Assembly (NCBI GenBank): GCA_964541895.1
Contig: CAZISM010000066.1
Location: forward strand, 1-29,992
Origin: CAZISM01 sp964541895
GTDB lineage: Bacteria; Zhuqueibacterota; Zhuqueibacteria; Residuimicrobiales; Residuimicrobiaceae
DNA length: 29,992 bases
Reading direction: 5' to 3'
The notes under the pieces were generated by a model, which was not told where the DNA came from, searched no databases, and saw nothing but the letters and a program-made list of their open reading frames with translations. The first letter of the stretch is position 1, and every line of letters starts with the position of its first letter. Below, piece by piece: positions 1-9,014 of the stretch. The position numbers were made by a program, and so were the translations under genes.

Positions 1-70
1 ATCCAGGCTGGCGCCGCGGTGTGCGTGATCAGATATGATACGTATAAATTCAAAATCCGGAACCAAACGA

Positions 71-119
71 TGATCCAGGTGTCAGACACCGCAAGGGATC
101 TGACATTTCCTGGTGATCC
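71..119. repeat. Imperfect palindromic intergenic repeat
   Basis: Positions 78-90 form an odd palindrome (GGTGTC-A-GACACC). A larger imperfect hairpin pairs 75-79 with 109-113 and 80-86 with 99-105, with a three-base bulge. It lies downstream of the minus-strand gene ending at 162 and outside any convincing gene. It looks like a small extragenic palindromic element. No second copy was found in this window, so its repeat status is inference. Confidence 0.45.
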
Positions 120-152
120 AAATGCAGGACACCTCAAAGGGGTCCTGCATTT
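120..152 (-). terminator. Hairpin just past the 3' end of the minus-strand operon
   Basis: A perfect 11-bp stem (120-130 with 142-152) with an 11-nt loop begins 10 nt past the stop of the minus-strand gene at 162. Its place suggests a transcription terminator or an mRNA 3'-end stabiliser. There is no clear U-tract on the minus strand after the stem, so intrinsic termination is uncertain. Confidence 0.4.
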
Positions 153-161
153 AAAGCAAAC

Positions 162-1274
162 TTACCAGCTATACTTTTTCTTCTCGTCCGATTTGGGTGC
201 GTTTTGCACCGGCACCAGTTCACGGCTGTCGCCGCTCTTAACGATGGCGAACACCTGATTCTTGTCGCCTGAAGACATGGCCTGGCCGGCCTTGTCAATG
301 TTCTCGGCCTGTACCATCAGCTGATCCGTGGCCTGGTCCCACTGATCGAGAGTTTTCATCATGGCGTCTTCACTGACCATATCGTGCAGCTCCGGCTCGG
401 CCAGGAACTGCGGCGCCACCTGCATAAAGCGATCGACCTGGCCGGTAAAGAGGGCGATCTGGCCCTGCACATATTTCACCGACATTTCATAGATATCCGA
501 GCGCGGATCGCCGCCCAGCACGCTCGAGGTCGCCTGCGTCGCTTTGGCCATGGCCTGCGCTTCGCGATAGTCGGCCGCCAGGGTATCGGCGAAAAACTTG
601 GTTTTGTCGCGGTAGAATTCGAAGGCCTGCTGCATCTTTTTCATGATCTGGCAATATTTTTCCGCGCGTTCGAACCGCTTGGAGGATTTATCCAGGTTGG
701 ACTGCAGCATGCCGGCTTCGCTGGAAATTTTCTGAAACTGAAAACGCTTGTCCTCATCGATCCACTGATTGTTGCGATAAAACCGGCTCTTTAAGGTATC
801 GGCCTGCTGAATGCGTTCGCGGATCTGCGCTTCGTATTTTTCGATATTCTGTTTGATTTCATTGCGAATGCCGTACACCCGGTCCGCCGCCTCGCGGATG
901 GTGTCCAGCTTTTCACCCAGGTATTCATTCACATAGGCATAGATGACATCCAGCGGGCCGGATTTGATCATCAGGCTGGTGAACCAGCGATAGAATTTGG
1001 AACGCCAGTACCACAAGATGGCGTGAAACTGTTTGCTGGAAAAAAGAAACCACAGCAGCGCCGCCACGCCGGCCAGCACGCCCAGAACCACCATCTTGCC
1101 GACGACGGATATGGCCATGTTGAGCAGATTGATGAGAAAGGGGGCGGCGACGTAGAAACCGGCCACCACGGCCACCACCAGCAGCAGTGCGCCGAAATTA
1201 CCCCACGTTTTTTCCCGTTTGGAAATAAAAGTGCTGACTTTGTCCGCACCCGGCAGGGTCGGCATGTCGTTCAT
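162..1274 (-). CDS. Two-helix membrane protein with long helical/coiled-coil cytoplasmic region, unknown function
   Basis: 370 residues, family not recognised. Two hydrophobic segments at about residues 27-50 and 57-79 should anchor the protein in the inner membrane. A long charged, Gln/Glu/Lys-rich, largely helical region follows (about 105-260) with coiled-coil character, then a less ordered tail ending in a lysine-rich stretch (KSDEKKKYSW). There is no signal peptide ahead of the helices. The ATG start is supported by a perfect AGGAGG (1280-1285) six bases upstream. The gene begins 12 nt after the stop of the coiled-coil gene at 1287-2036, so the two are almost certainly co-transcribed and may form a membrane complex (inference). 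A general resemblance to stress or membrane-scaffold proteins comes only from composition and helices, so no function is assigned. Confidence 0.85.
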   Translation of the reverse strand: MNDMPTLPGADKVSTFISKREKTWGNFGALLLVVAVVAGFYVAAPFLINLLNMAISVVGKMVVLGVLAGVAALLWFLFSSKQFHAILWYWRSKFYRWFTSLMIKSGPLDVIYAYVNEYLGEKLDTIREAADRVYGIRNEIKQNIEKYEAQIRERIQQADTLKSRFYRNNQWIDEDKRFQFQKISSEAGMLQSNLDKSSKRFERAEKYCQIMKKMQQAFEFYRDKTKFFADTLAADYREAQAMAKATQATSSVLGGDPRSDIYEMSVKYVQGQIALFTGQVDRFMQVAPQFLAEPELHDMVSEDAMMKTLDQWDQATDQLMVQAENIDKAGQAMSSGDKNQVFAIVKSGDSRELVPVQNAPKSDEKKKYSW

Positions 1275-1286
1275 ACGCTCCTCCTG

Positions 1287-2036
1287 TTACTTTATGCTGC
1301 GCAGATTCGTTTGTAATTTATCCTTCAGCTGAGTAAGACGTTGTGCGTGCGCCTGCAGGGCCGCATCAAATCGTTTCGCACGTTCTTCCTTTTTCTGTTC
1401 GATCTGGTTCAGTTCGCTCTCCACCACGACGCGCTGTGAAACCAGGGTGTTGCGCTCCTCTTCCAGCTTTTTCTTTTCGGCGTTTTTCGCCGCCAGGAAC
1501 GCTTCCAGTTCCTGTTGTATCGCCTGCAACCGATTCTCCCTGGCCTTTATTCCCTGGCCGATCTCTTCGGATTTGGCTTTTACCGAATTCAGATTAGCCT
1601 GGTAGCCCTGGCTGTTCTGCATCTGGAATTCACGCCTTTCCACATCCAGGACCTGGGTGAGCAGGTCCATCGCCTTGAGCAGATTGCTGAACGAGAGGTT
1701 GATGTTTCTCGCCTTCAAGGCGGTCTGGGCGGCATGAAAGGCCAGCTGATAGCGGGTCGGTTCATCGAGGTTGGCGAACTTTTCATTGATGACCGACATC
1801 TGGTTATAAAACTCGACGAACTCGCCGGTCATGGCTTTGTTGATCTCTTTTTCGATGCCGCTGTAAAATTCCTGATCCACCGCCACCGGCGTCGATATCA
1901 TCGGCACCACCGGTTCCGGCGCTGCATAGGTCAGCGGCGGCAACGGCGGCGTCAGCGGCTCGCTCGAGAGTGGCGCTGCAGAAGGGGGTGCGGATTCCTG
2001 CCAGAACAGACTCTTGATTTTCTTAAGACCTGACAT
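1287..2036 (-). CDS. Proline-rich N-terminus plus coiled-coil protein, unknown function
   Basis: 249 residues, not recognised. After a short basic start (MSGLKKIKSLF) there is a Pro/Ala/Ser-rich, probably disordered linker (about 15-50). A helical domain follows (about 55-130), then a long coiled coil (about 135-249) with dense Glu/Lys/Gln heptad-like sequence. No signal peptide or membrane helix is seen, so a soluble or membrane-associated cytoplasmic protein is likely. The ATG start has an AAGGA-type ribosome site upstream, and a good promoter lies at 2091-2119. It is first in a two-gene operon with the membrane protein at 162-1274, and its coiled coil could pair with that protein's helical region (inference). 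The operon diverges from gdhA. Confidence 0.85.
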   Translation of the reverse strand: MSGLKKIKSLFWQESAPPSAAPLSSEPLTPPLPPLTYAAPEPVVPMISTPVAVDQEFYSGIEKEINKAMTGEFVEFYNQMSVINEKFANLDEPTRYQLAFHAAQTALKARNINLSFSNLLKAMDLLTQVLDVERREFQMQNSQGYQANLNSVKAKSEEIGQGIKARENRLQAIQQELEAFLAAKNAEKKKLEEERNTLVSQRVVVESELNQIEQKKEERAKRFDAALQAHAQRLTQLKDKLQTNLRSIK

Positions 2037-2090
2037 ATTCCATTGTCCTTATGCTAAACCTGCGGGAAGGAAAAGGCTTTCCCAGTTAAT

Positions 2091-2119
2091 ATAATATAAA
2101 TATTACTAGTTATTATCAA
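2091..2119 (-). promoter_or_regulatory. Sigma-70-type promoter for the two-gene coiled-coil/membrane operon
   Basis: On the minus strand TTGATA (2119-2114) and TATTAT (2096-2091) are separated by exactly 17 nt. Each hexamer matches the consensus at five of six positions. Transcription would start about 48 nt before the ATG at 2036. The surrounding DNA is AT-rich compared with the rest of the window, as expected for a promoter. Confidence 0.6.
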
Positions 2120-2299
2120 GCAAATTCGCTGATCCGGAAAAAATTGTTTGCAGGTTTTAAACAGCCGCTCATTATACGTACCCTGACAGGCAATGTTACT
2201 GAAAAGGGACGGTCCCGGACGGGAAAAACAGCTTGCATCGAATCAAAGCATTTGTTATTTTCGACATACGTGTAATCATTCACCAACAGGAGTACAAAA

Positions 2300-3661
2300 A
2301 TGTCGAATTTCGTGCAAGAGGTCATGGCCAGGGTCATGAGCAAAAATCCCGCAGAACCGGAATTTCATCAAGCCGTTAAAGAAGTCGCAGAATCGGTGGA
2401 ATTGGTCTATGACCGGTACCCCGAATACCGCAGCAGCCGGGTGTTTGAACGCATGATCGAACCGGAGCGGGTGATCATGTTTCGCGTAGCCTGGATGGAC
2501 GATCGCAACGAAATTCAGATCAATCGCGGTTTCCGTATTCAGATGAACAGCGCCATCGGCCCTTACAAAGGCGGACTGCGCTTTCACCCGTCGGTCACAT
2601 TGGGCGTGCTGAAATTTCTGGCGTTCGAGCAGGTGTTCAAGAACAGCCTGACCACCCTGCCTATGGGCGGCGGCAAGGGCGGCTCGGACTTTGATCCCAA
2701 AGGCAAGAGCGACAACGAAGTCATGCGCTTTTGTCAGGCCTTTATGAACGAGCTGTATCGCCATATCGGCGCCGACACGGATGTGCCGGCGGGCGACATC
2801 GGCGTCGGCGGCCGCGAAATCGGCTACCTGTTCGGCCAGTATAAAAAACTGGTCAACCAGTTCACCGGCGTGCTCACCGGCAAGGGGCTGAACTGGGGAG
2901 GCTCGCTGATTCGGCCGGAAGCCACCGGCTATGGCGCCACCTACTTTGCCGCAGAGATGCTGGCGACGCGCAACCAGAGCCTGCAGGATAAAATCTGCCT
3001 TGTCTCCGGCAGCGGCAATGTGGCGCAATACACGGTGGAAAAAGTGCTGCAACTGGGCGGCAAAGTGGTGACCCTCTCGGACTCGAACGGCTACATCTAT
3101 GACGAAGAGGGCATCGATGCGAAAAAGCTGGCCTTTGTCATGGATCTCAAAAACGTCCAGCGCGGCCGGATTTCGGAATATGTTGCCAAATATAAAAACG
3201 CCGTCTATACCCCTCTGGACGCCAAACTGGATTACAATCCGCTCTGGAATCACAAGGCCCACTGCGCCTTTCCCAGCGCCACCCAGAATGAAATCAACGC
3301 CAGGGATGCGCAGAACCTGGTTCGCAACGGCGTCTACTGCATTTCCGAAGGCGCCAATATGCCCACCACTCCGGACGGCGTACAACTATTTGTCGATGCC
3401 GGCATTCTCTATGGACCGGGCAAAGCGGCCAACGCCGGCGGCGTGGCCACCTCGGGCCTGGAGATGGCCCAGAACAGCATGCGCCTGCCCTGGACCCGGG
3501 AGGAGGTGGACCAGCGGTTGTACATCATCATGAAAAATATCCACAAAACCTGCGTGCAGACGGCGGAGCAGTTCAACACGCCGGGCAACTATGTCAACGG
3601 CGCCAACATCGGCGGTTTTCTCAAGGTCGCCAACGCCATGATGGATCAGGGATTGATCTAG
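2300..3661 (+). CDS. gdhA: NADP-type glutamate dehydrogenase
   Basis: Catalyses reductive amination of 2-oxoglutarate to glutamate with ammonium in the cytoplasm. The 453 residues match the hexameric bacterial NADP-dependent (GdhA, about 450 aa) class. The substrate-binding segment PYKGGLRFHP is present. The active-site loop PMGGGKGG has the catalytic lysine at about K126, and D166 lies in VPAGDIGVGGRE. The Rossmann fingerprint GSGNVAQ starts at about 237 and is followed by SDSNG, as in NADP enzymes. The ATG is preceded by CAGGAGT (2288-2292 region). A weak promoter candidate (TTGCAT at 2233, TATTTT at 2256, 17-nt spacing) lies upstream. The receiver-PPDK gene follows after 15 nt and is likely co-transcribed. 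The window also carries gltBD, so both assimilation routes are present. Confidence 0.97.
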   Translation: MSNFVQEVMARVMSKNPAEPEFHQAVKEVAESVELVYDRYPEYRSSRVFERMIEPERVIMFRVAWMDDRNEIQINRGFRIQMNSAIGPYKGGLRFHPSVTLGVLKFLAFEQVFKNSLTTLPMGGGKGGSDFDPKGKSDNEVMRFCQAFMNELYRHIGADTDVPAGDIGVGGREIGYLFGQYKKLVNQFTGVLTGKGLNWGGSLIRPEATGYGATYFAAEMLATRNQSLQDKICLVSGSGNVAQYTVEKVLQLGGKVVTLSDSNGYIYDEEGIDAKKLAFVMDLKNVQRGRISEYVAKYKNAVYTPLDAKLDYNPLWNHKAHCAFPSATQNEINARDAQNLVRNGVYCISEGANMPTTPDGVQLFVDAGILYGPGKAANAGGVATSGLEMAQNSMRLPWTREEVDQRLYIIMKNIHKTCVQTAEQFNTPGNYVNGANIGGFLKVANAMMDQGLI

Positions 3662-3676
3662 GCCGGGCGCCACGTC

Positions 3677-6600
3677 ATGCAGGAACAGCAGCCTAAAACC
3701 TTCAAGGATGTGCTCACGCACTTTGATCCGAGCTGGGTCGAACACGGCTATGGCACCCGCTTTCAGGGTTTTCAAAACCTGATGCGCCGCCGCATCCGCG
3801 ACATCCTGCTCGTCTCCAGTTTGTACGATCTGTACGTCTTTGAGGAGGACGGCCGGCTCTACGAGTTGCTGCGCAACGAGTATCAGGAGCTGCAGCTGAC
3901 GCATGCCCCGGAATTCACCCGCGTGTCCAGCGGCCGCGAAGCGTTGATGCTGGCCAAGGAGGAAAAACTCTTTGATCTGATTGTGACCACGCAGCACATC
4001 GAGGACACCACCGCCGCCGGATTTGCCCGCCTGGTGCGCCAGGCGGGCATCACCATTCCCATCGTGTTGCTCACCTATGACAACCAGGAATGGTCCAGCC
4101 TGCTCATGAGCGAGGAAGCGGCCCTGTTTGACCGCATGTACATGTGGCAGGGTGATTACCGGTTGTGGATCGCCATCATCAAAAACCTCGAGGATCATCT
4201 CAACCTCGATCACGACACCCGCATTGCCGGCGTTCAATCCATTCTCATCATCGAAGACAACATCCGCTACTACTCCTGGTTTCTGCCGCTGATGTACCGT
4301 GAAGTGCTGCTGCATGCCCGTCGACTCATCAACGAAGGCATCAACCTGTCCCACAAGAATTTGCGCACGCGGGCGCGCCCCAAGCTGTTGCACTGCACCA
4401 GCTATGAGGAGGCCTGCACCTATTTTGACGCGTACCAGGAGAACGTGCTGGGCGTGATCTCGGATGTGGATTTCAGCCGCCAGGGCCGTCTCGATCCCGA
4501 AGCCGGCTTTGCCTTTGCGCAACGGGTTCACAGCCGGCAGCCGGATGTGCCGATCCTGTTTCAATCCAGCCAGCCGGAAAACCGCCTTCAGGCCCAGGCG
4601 CTGGGGGATTCGTTTCTGCAGAAAGGTTCGCCGGAATTTGAATCGTCGCTGCGCCAGTTCATGGTGGAAAATTTTTCCTTCGGCGACTTTGTCTTCCGCC
4701 TGCCGGACGGACGCGAAGTCGGGCGCGCGGCGGACCTGATCACGCTGGAACAGAAAATCGCCCTGGTGCCCGAAGAGTGCATCCGCTATCACGCCGAGCG
4801 CAACCACTTTTCTCACTGGCTGAAAGCCCGCACCGAATTCTGGCTCGCTCACAAACTGCGGCCGCGCCAGGTTTCGGATTTTGCCTCCATCGAAGAGATG
4901 CGCCAGGACCTCATCACCTCCCTGCGCGGCTATCGCCAGGTGTGGCAGCGCGGCCTGATGATTCCGTTTCGACGGGAAAACTTTGATGCCGAAAAAACCT
5001 TTGCCCGCATCGGCGAAGGCTCTATCGGCGGCAAGGCGCGCGGCCTGAGTTTCATCAACATTCTCATCAACAACTATATGGTGCAGGACCGCTTCAACGG
5101 CGTCTCCATCCGAATTCCGCCGGCTGTGGTGCTGTGCACCGGCGTCTTTGACGAATTTCTCGAACGCAATGATCTCTGGCCGGTGGCCTTGCAGGAAACG
5201 GATAATCAGAACATTCTGCACCGTTTTCTGGCCGCCCCGCATTTTCCGGAATCGGTGCTGGACGAGCTCGCCGGTTTTCTAGACCTGGTCCATGAACCTC
5301 TGGCCGTGCGCTCCTCCAGCCTGCTGGAAGACTCGCAATACCATCCCTTCGCCGGCGTCTACCGCACCTATATGCTGCCCAATAATCATCCGGACCCGCT
5401 CGAACGGTTGCGCGAACTCGCAGGCGCCATTCGCCGCGTCTATGCCTCCACGTTTTACAGCGGTCCGAAGGATTATATGAAAGCCACCTCCTTTCGCCTC
5501 GTGGAGGAAAAAATGGCCGTGGTCATTCAGAAGGTGATCGGCCAGCGGCATGGCGACCATTTTTATCCAGAGTTCAGCGGCGTGGCCCGCTCTTACAATT
5601 TTTATCCCATTGCGCCGCAGCAGTCGGACGACGGCATCGTTTCCATGGCGCTGGGCCTGGGCAAGATGGTGGTGGATGGCGGCGCCTCGGTTCGTTTCTG
5701 TCCCCAGTATCCTTTGCAGACCTGTCCGTACAGCCGCACCAAGGATATTCTAAACGCCAGCCAGCGTCGCTTTTTTGCCCTCAACCTGGGCCATCGACCC
5801 AGCCAGGCCGAAGGCATTTCCGATGCCGCCCTGGAACTGCTGGAGCTGTCCGCCGCAGAACGGCATGGCACCCTGGGCAAAATCGGTTCGACCTTTTTAC
5901 CGGATGACGAGCGCATTGTCGACGGCATCTCCCGCAATGGCATCCGCCTGGTCTCTTTCGCACCCCTGCTGAAAAACAGGCTCTTGCCTTTGCCGGACAT
6001 CATCGACCTGCTGCTGGGAATGGGAACCTGGGGCATGGGCACGCCGGTGGAGCTCGAGTTCGCGGTGAACCTTTCGAAACAGCCGGTTGAATTCGGCCTG
6101 TTGCAGATGCGCCCCCTGGTGATCAACCGTGAGAACGAAGAACTCTCCCTGGGACAACATGACAAGAGTGACATCCTCTGCGCCAGCCGGCAGATCCTGG
6201 GACATGGCCGCATTCAGGAGATCAGAGATATTGTGGTGGTGGATCGTGAAACGTTTGACCGCGCCCGGAGTCAGGAGGTGGCGCAGATACTGCACCATTT
6301 CAACAGCCGCCTGCTGGCAGAGAAGCGGCCCTATCTGTTGATTGTGGTTGGTCGATTGGGGAGCATGGATCCCTGGCTCGGCATTCCCGTGACCTGGGAT
6401 CAAATATCCGGCGTTCGCGCCATTGTCGAAACCAATTTTCTCGATTTCAATGTGCAGCCTTCACAGGGATCACACTTTTTTCAAAACCTGGTTTCGTTCA
6501 TGGTCGGCTATTTTACCATCACCCGAGAGGATGGCGACAATTTTCTCGACTGGCCGTGGTTGCTGGCCCAGCCGGCGTTTGAGCAAAGAGAACCGGTGCG

Positions 6601-6700
6601 GTGGTTGCGATGTCAAGAACCGATCACCATCGCCATCAACAGCAGGTTGAACAGAGGCGAGATTTTAAAACCGGGAGCAAAAAGCATTGACCACTACTAA
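3677..6700 (+). CDS. Receiver-receiver-PPDK/PEP-synthase ATP-binding domain fusion protein
   Basis: 1007 residues. The first receiver-like domain (about 41-140) is degenerate: the acidic pair is missing and Thr104/Thr105 stand where the phospho-acceptor Asp should be. The second (about 187-330) looks active, with an acidic pair in LIIEDN, an acceptor Asp at about 263 in GVISDVDF, Ser in FQSSQ and Lys in FLQKGSP. From about 440 to 815 lies a PPDK/PEP-synthase N-terminal ATP-binding domain: GSIGGKARGL near 447, VRSSSLLEDS near 545, and the closing LLQMRP at 808-813. The canonical phospho-histidine swivel motif (GGxxSH) and the C-terminal PEP/pyruvate barrel are not seen. Instead there is a tail of about 190 residues with WLGIPVTW and PSQGSHFFQN. 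It therefore cannot be an ordinary PEP synthase. A phosphotransfer or regulatory role controlled by a sensor kinase is inference. The gene sits 15 nt after gdhA. Confidence 0.85.
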   Translation: MQEQQPKTFKDVLTHFDPSWVEHGYGTRFQGFQNLMRRRIRDILLVSSLYDLYVFEEDGRLYELLRNEYQELQLTHAPEFTRVSSGREALMLAKEEKLFDLIVTTQHIEDTTAAGFARLVRQAGITIPIVLLTYDNQEWSSLLMSEEAALFDRMYMWQGDYRLWIAIIKNLEDHLNLDHDTRIAGVQSILIIEDNIRYYSWFLPLMYREVLLHARRLINEGINLSHKNLRTRARPKLLHCTSYEEACTYFDAYQENVLGVISDVDFSRQGRLDPEAGFAFAQRVHSRQPDVPILFQSSQPENRLQAQALGDSFLQKGSPEFESSLRQFMVENFSFGDFVFRLPDGREVGRAADLITLEQKIALVPEECIRYHAERNHFSHWLKARTEFWLAHKLRPRQVSDFASIEEMRQDLITSLRGYRQVWQRGLMIPFRRENFDAEKTFARIGEGSIGGKARGLSFINILINNYMVQDRFNGVSIRIPPAVVLCTGVFDEFLERNDLWPVALQETDNQNILHRFLAAPHFPESVLDELAGFLDLVHEPLAVRSSSLLEDSQYHPFAGVYRTYMLPNNHPDPLERLRELAGAIRRVYASTFYSGPKDYMKATSFRLVEEKMAVVIQKVIGQRHGDHFYPEFSGVARSYNFYPIAPQQSDDGIVSMALGLGKMVVDGGASVRFCPQYPLQTCPYSRTKDILNASQRRFFALNLGHRPSQAEGISDAALELLELSAAERHGTLGKIGSTFLPDDERIVDGISRNGIRLVSFAPLLKNRLLPLPDIIDLLLGMGTWGMGTPVELEFAVNLSKQPVEFGLLQMRPLVINRENEELSLGQHDKSDILCASRQILGHGRIQEIRDIVVVDRETFDRARSQEVAQILHHFNSRLLAEKRPYLLIVVGRLGSMDPWLGIPVTWDQISGVRAIVETNFLDFNVQPSQGSHFFQNLVSFMVGYFTITREDGDNFLDWPWLLAQPAFEQREPVRWLRCQEPITIAINSRLNRGEILKPGAKSIDHY

Positions 6701-6887
6701 AGAAGAGTTCAAAGTGGACCCGGACAAGGTGATCCGGTCCTGCCCAAAGTGCGGACGTCTTCTCAGCGCCTGGGAGCGGGTGCTCCTGAGCGTGGATCGG
6801 GCGCTGATCTGCAAAGGCTGCTGGTATCGAATCCTGCTCAATCCGTACGAAGAACCGGCCAAGCCGGACTCGACGACCCCGTCGTAA
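6687..6887 (+). CDS. Small CxxC/CxxC zinc-finger protein (66 aa), unknown function
   Basis: 66 residues starting at a TTG codon that overlaps the end of the receiver-PPDK gene by 14 nt in another frame, with GGGAGC (6673-6678) as ribosome site. Two Cys pairs, C19/C22 (CPKC) and C42/C45 (CKGC), are spaced as in a treble-clef or zinc-ribbon fold. The linker is helical and the C-terminus is Pro/Ser-rich. The overlap suggests translational coupling, so the protein may act with the receiver-PPDK protein (inference). No ATG lies in the right frame ahead of the first Cys pair, which is why the TTG was chosen. Family not recognised. It is convergent with the DUF2914 gene, whose stop is 11 nt away. 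Confidence 0.7.
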   Translation: MTTTKEEFKVDPDKVIRSCPKCGRLLSAWERVLLSVDRALICKGCWYRILLNPYEEPAKPDSTTPS

Positions 6888-6898
6888 GCAGAAAACGA

Positions 6899-7282
6899 TT
6901 ATTTTACCGTAAACGAGGTTTGCCCCAGGACCGCACCGGCCTCATCCACCACCTCCACACGCCAATTACCCGGTCGAATGTTTTTTGTGCTCCAGGTGCG
7001 CATGGAGGGAAATTTGACCGTCAAGGGTACCTCCAGCAGCTTTTCGTTTTCGAGATACCAGATATGTTTGACCTCTTTGGGAATGTCGCCACAGGCGATG
7101 CGCATCCAGCAGTATACCTTGCCGGTTCCAGCGTCGAATTCCGTCGCCACGCCGACAGGATCTTTGAGTTCGACCGAGGTGGCGATGGAGATTTTCTCCA
7201 CGCGACAGACCTGATCGGTTTGCGCCCATACCGCCGGCAACATACACATCAACCCGATGACAACGAGATAGTGCTTTAGCAT
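6899..7282 (-). CDS. Secreted DUF2914-domain protein
   Basis: 127 residues with a clear Sec signal peptide (hydrophobic about 5-18, cleavage after AVWA at about residue 20). The mature part fits the DUF2914 family: VYCWMRI, then HIWYLENEKL, RTWSTKNI, PGNWRVEVVDEAG and a final FTVK. It is predicted to be a small beta-sandwich in the periplasm or envelope. The family's role is not established. The two Cys near VYCWMRIAC could form a disulphide. The ATG is backed by AGGGAGGA upstream. It is monocistronic as seen: a palindrome-rich gap separates it from gltD, and its 3' end converges on the zinc-finger gene. Confidence 0.85.
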   Translation of the reverse strand: MLKHYLVVIGLMCMLPAVWAQTDQVCRVEKISIATSVELKDPVGVATEFDAGTGKVYCWMRIACGDIPKEVKHIWYLENEKLLEVPLTVKFPSMRTWSTKNIRPGNWRVEVVDEAGAVLGQTSFTVK

Positions 7283-7355
7283 TTTCTCATCCTCCCTTAT
7301 GGTCTATAATAATATTTGTCAGAGCTCGTCCGTGTCGCAACAGGGCTTTCATGCG

Positions 7356-7559
7356 GTCGCTACGCGACGCACTGTTTCGGCCTTAAATTCCAGGCGTTAA
7401 AACGCCTGGCTACCTTCGTTCGGCCGCTACGCGACCGCCGGCCTTTAGGTTCGCATAGTATCCCGGGCAAATGCCCGATCCATAATTCCGCCCGGGGAAA
7501 AATTCCCCGGGCGATCAGCGACCCATTTGTCATCCTGAGGCCAGCGCTTTTTGCTGGCC
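7356..7559. repeat. Cluster A of short perfect hairpins in the DUF2914/gltD gap
   Basis: The gap 7283-7609 holds no gene but at least five hairpins in a row: GTCGC-TAC-GCGAC (7356-7368), a 9-bp stem (7390-7398 with 7401-7409), CGGGCA/TGCCCG (7464-7477), a 10-bp stem GCCCGGGGAA/TTCCCCGGGC (7490-7499 with 7503-7512) and GGCCAGC/GCTGGCC (7539-7559). The last sits inside the phrase GTCATCCTGAGG...GAAGGATCTG, which resembles a widespread bacterial extragenic repeat. Positions 7458-7520 recur at 16715-16777 with six mismatches in 63. Confidence 0.8.
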
Positions 7560-7609
7560 GAAGGATCTGTGCGCGTCCGTTGCTCGAGCAAAAAAAATCT
7601 TTACCAGCG

Positions 7610-9014
7610 TCAAATTCCAGCCAGATACCGATGCACGCCGGCGGCGGCCTGGCGGCCCTGATAGATCGCCCGCACGACCAGCGAAGCACCCTGCACGGCA
7701 TCGCCGGCGGCGAAAATACCCGGCACACAGGTCATGTGGTTGGCATCGACCACGATATTGCCGCGTTTGTCCAGGCACAACTCGGCCTCTTTCACCAGAG
7801 GGCCGTGCTCGACATGTACAAATCCCATGGCCAGCAACACCATATCAGCCGGCAGCGTGCGCTGGCTGCCCTGAATTTCCTGGCACTGGCGGCCGTTCCA
7901 CTGCAGCTCCATCGCCTCCAGACCGGTCAGTTTGCCTTCATGACCGCTGAACCCCTTGGTGGTCAAACTCCACAGCCGTTCACACCCCTCTTCATGGGAA
8001 CTGGTGGTGCGCAACACGGCCGGCCACTCCGGCCAGGGATTGGCGGGTGTGCGCTCGTCCGGCGGCTTGGCCAACAGTTCAATTTGCGTGACCTGGCTGG
8101 CCCCTTGCCGAATACTGGTGCCTACACAGTCCGAGCCGGTATCACCGCCGCCGATCACCACCACTTTTTTGCCGGCAGCGGAAAGCTCCGGAGCCTCGGC
8201 CGCTGCATCGCCGGCGATCAGTTTATTTTGCCGCGTAAGAAAATCCATGGCGAATTGAACTCCGCCAAGCTCCCGTCCCGGCACCTCGAGATCGCGGGGC
8301 TTGGTGGCTCCGGTGGTCATCAGAATGGCGTCAAACGAGCGCTGCATATATCGCACCGACAGATCGACGCCGGCGTTGACGTTGGCTTCAAAGATGACCC
8401 CCTCCGCCTGCATCTGCTCCAGTCGACGGTCGATGACCCATTTTTCCAGCTTGAAATCCGGAATGCCATAACGCAACAGGCCGCCGATGCGATCCGCCCG
8501 TTCGAACACAATCACCTCATGCCCCTTGCGGGCCAGTTGCTGCGCCGCTGCCAATCCCGCCGGGCCCGAACCTACCACCGCAACCCGTTTGCCGGATGGC
8601 ACGGCCGGCTTTTGCGGGCGAATCCATCCTTCTTTCCAGCCGCGCTCGACAATCTGCAGTTCAATATGACGAATGGTCACCGGCTCCTGTTGTATGGCCA
8701 GCGTACAGGCGGCTTCACAGGGCGCCGGACAGATGCGGCCGGTAAATTCCGGAAAATTGTCCGTCGATTGCAGCAGATCCAGCGCGCGGCGCCACTGGTC
8801 ACGATAAACCATGTCGTTCCAGTCGGGTATACGGTTCTGTACCGGACAGCCATAGGCGTGGCAGTGCGGCACACCGCAATCCATGCAGCGCGCCGCCTGC
8901 TGATTCAGTTTTTCCGGCAGCAGCGGCTGTTCAAACTCGCGATAGTCGTGGATCCGTTGCGATTTTTTTCGTTTGGACGGCTCTTCACGATGATAGTCCA
9001 TGAATCCGGTCGGC

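Noticed and set aside
19..258. 79-residue plus-strand open frame at the window start
   Set aside because: It runs through palindromes and into the antisense of the gene ending at 162, with no ribosome site or family features.
2276..5242. Long minus-strand open frames (369 and 618 residues) opposite gdhA and the receiver-PPDK gene
   Set aside because: They are antisense shadows of strongly supported plus-strand genes. Their translations are low-complexity, His/Ala/Gly/Val-rich and carry no family signatures.
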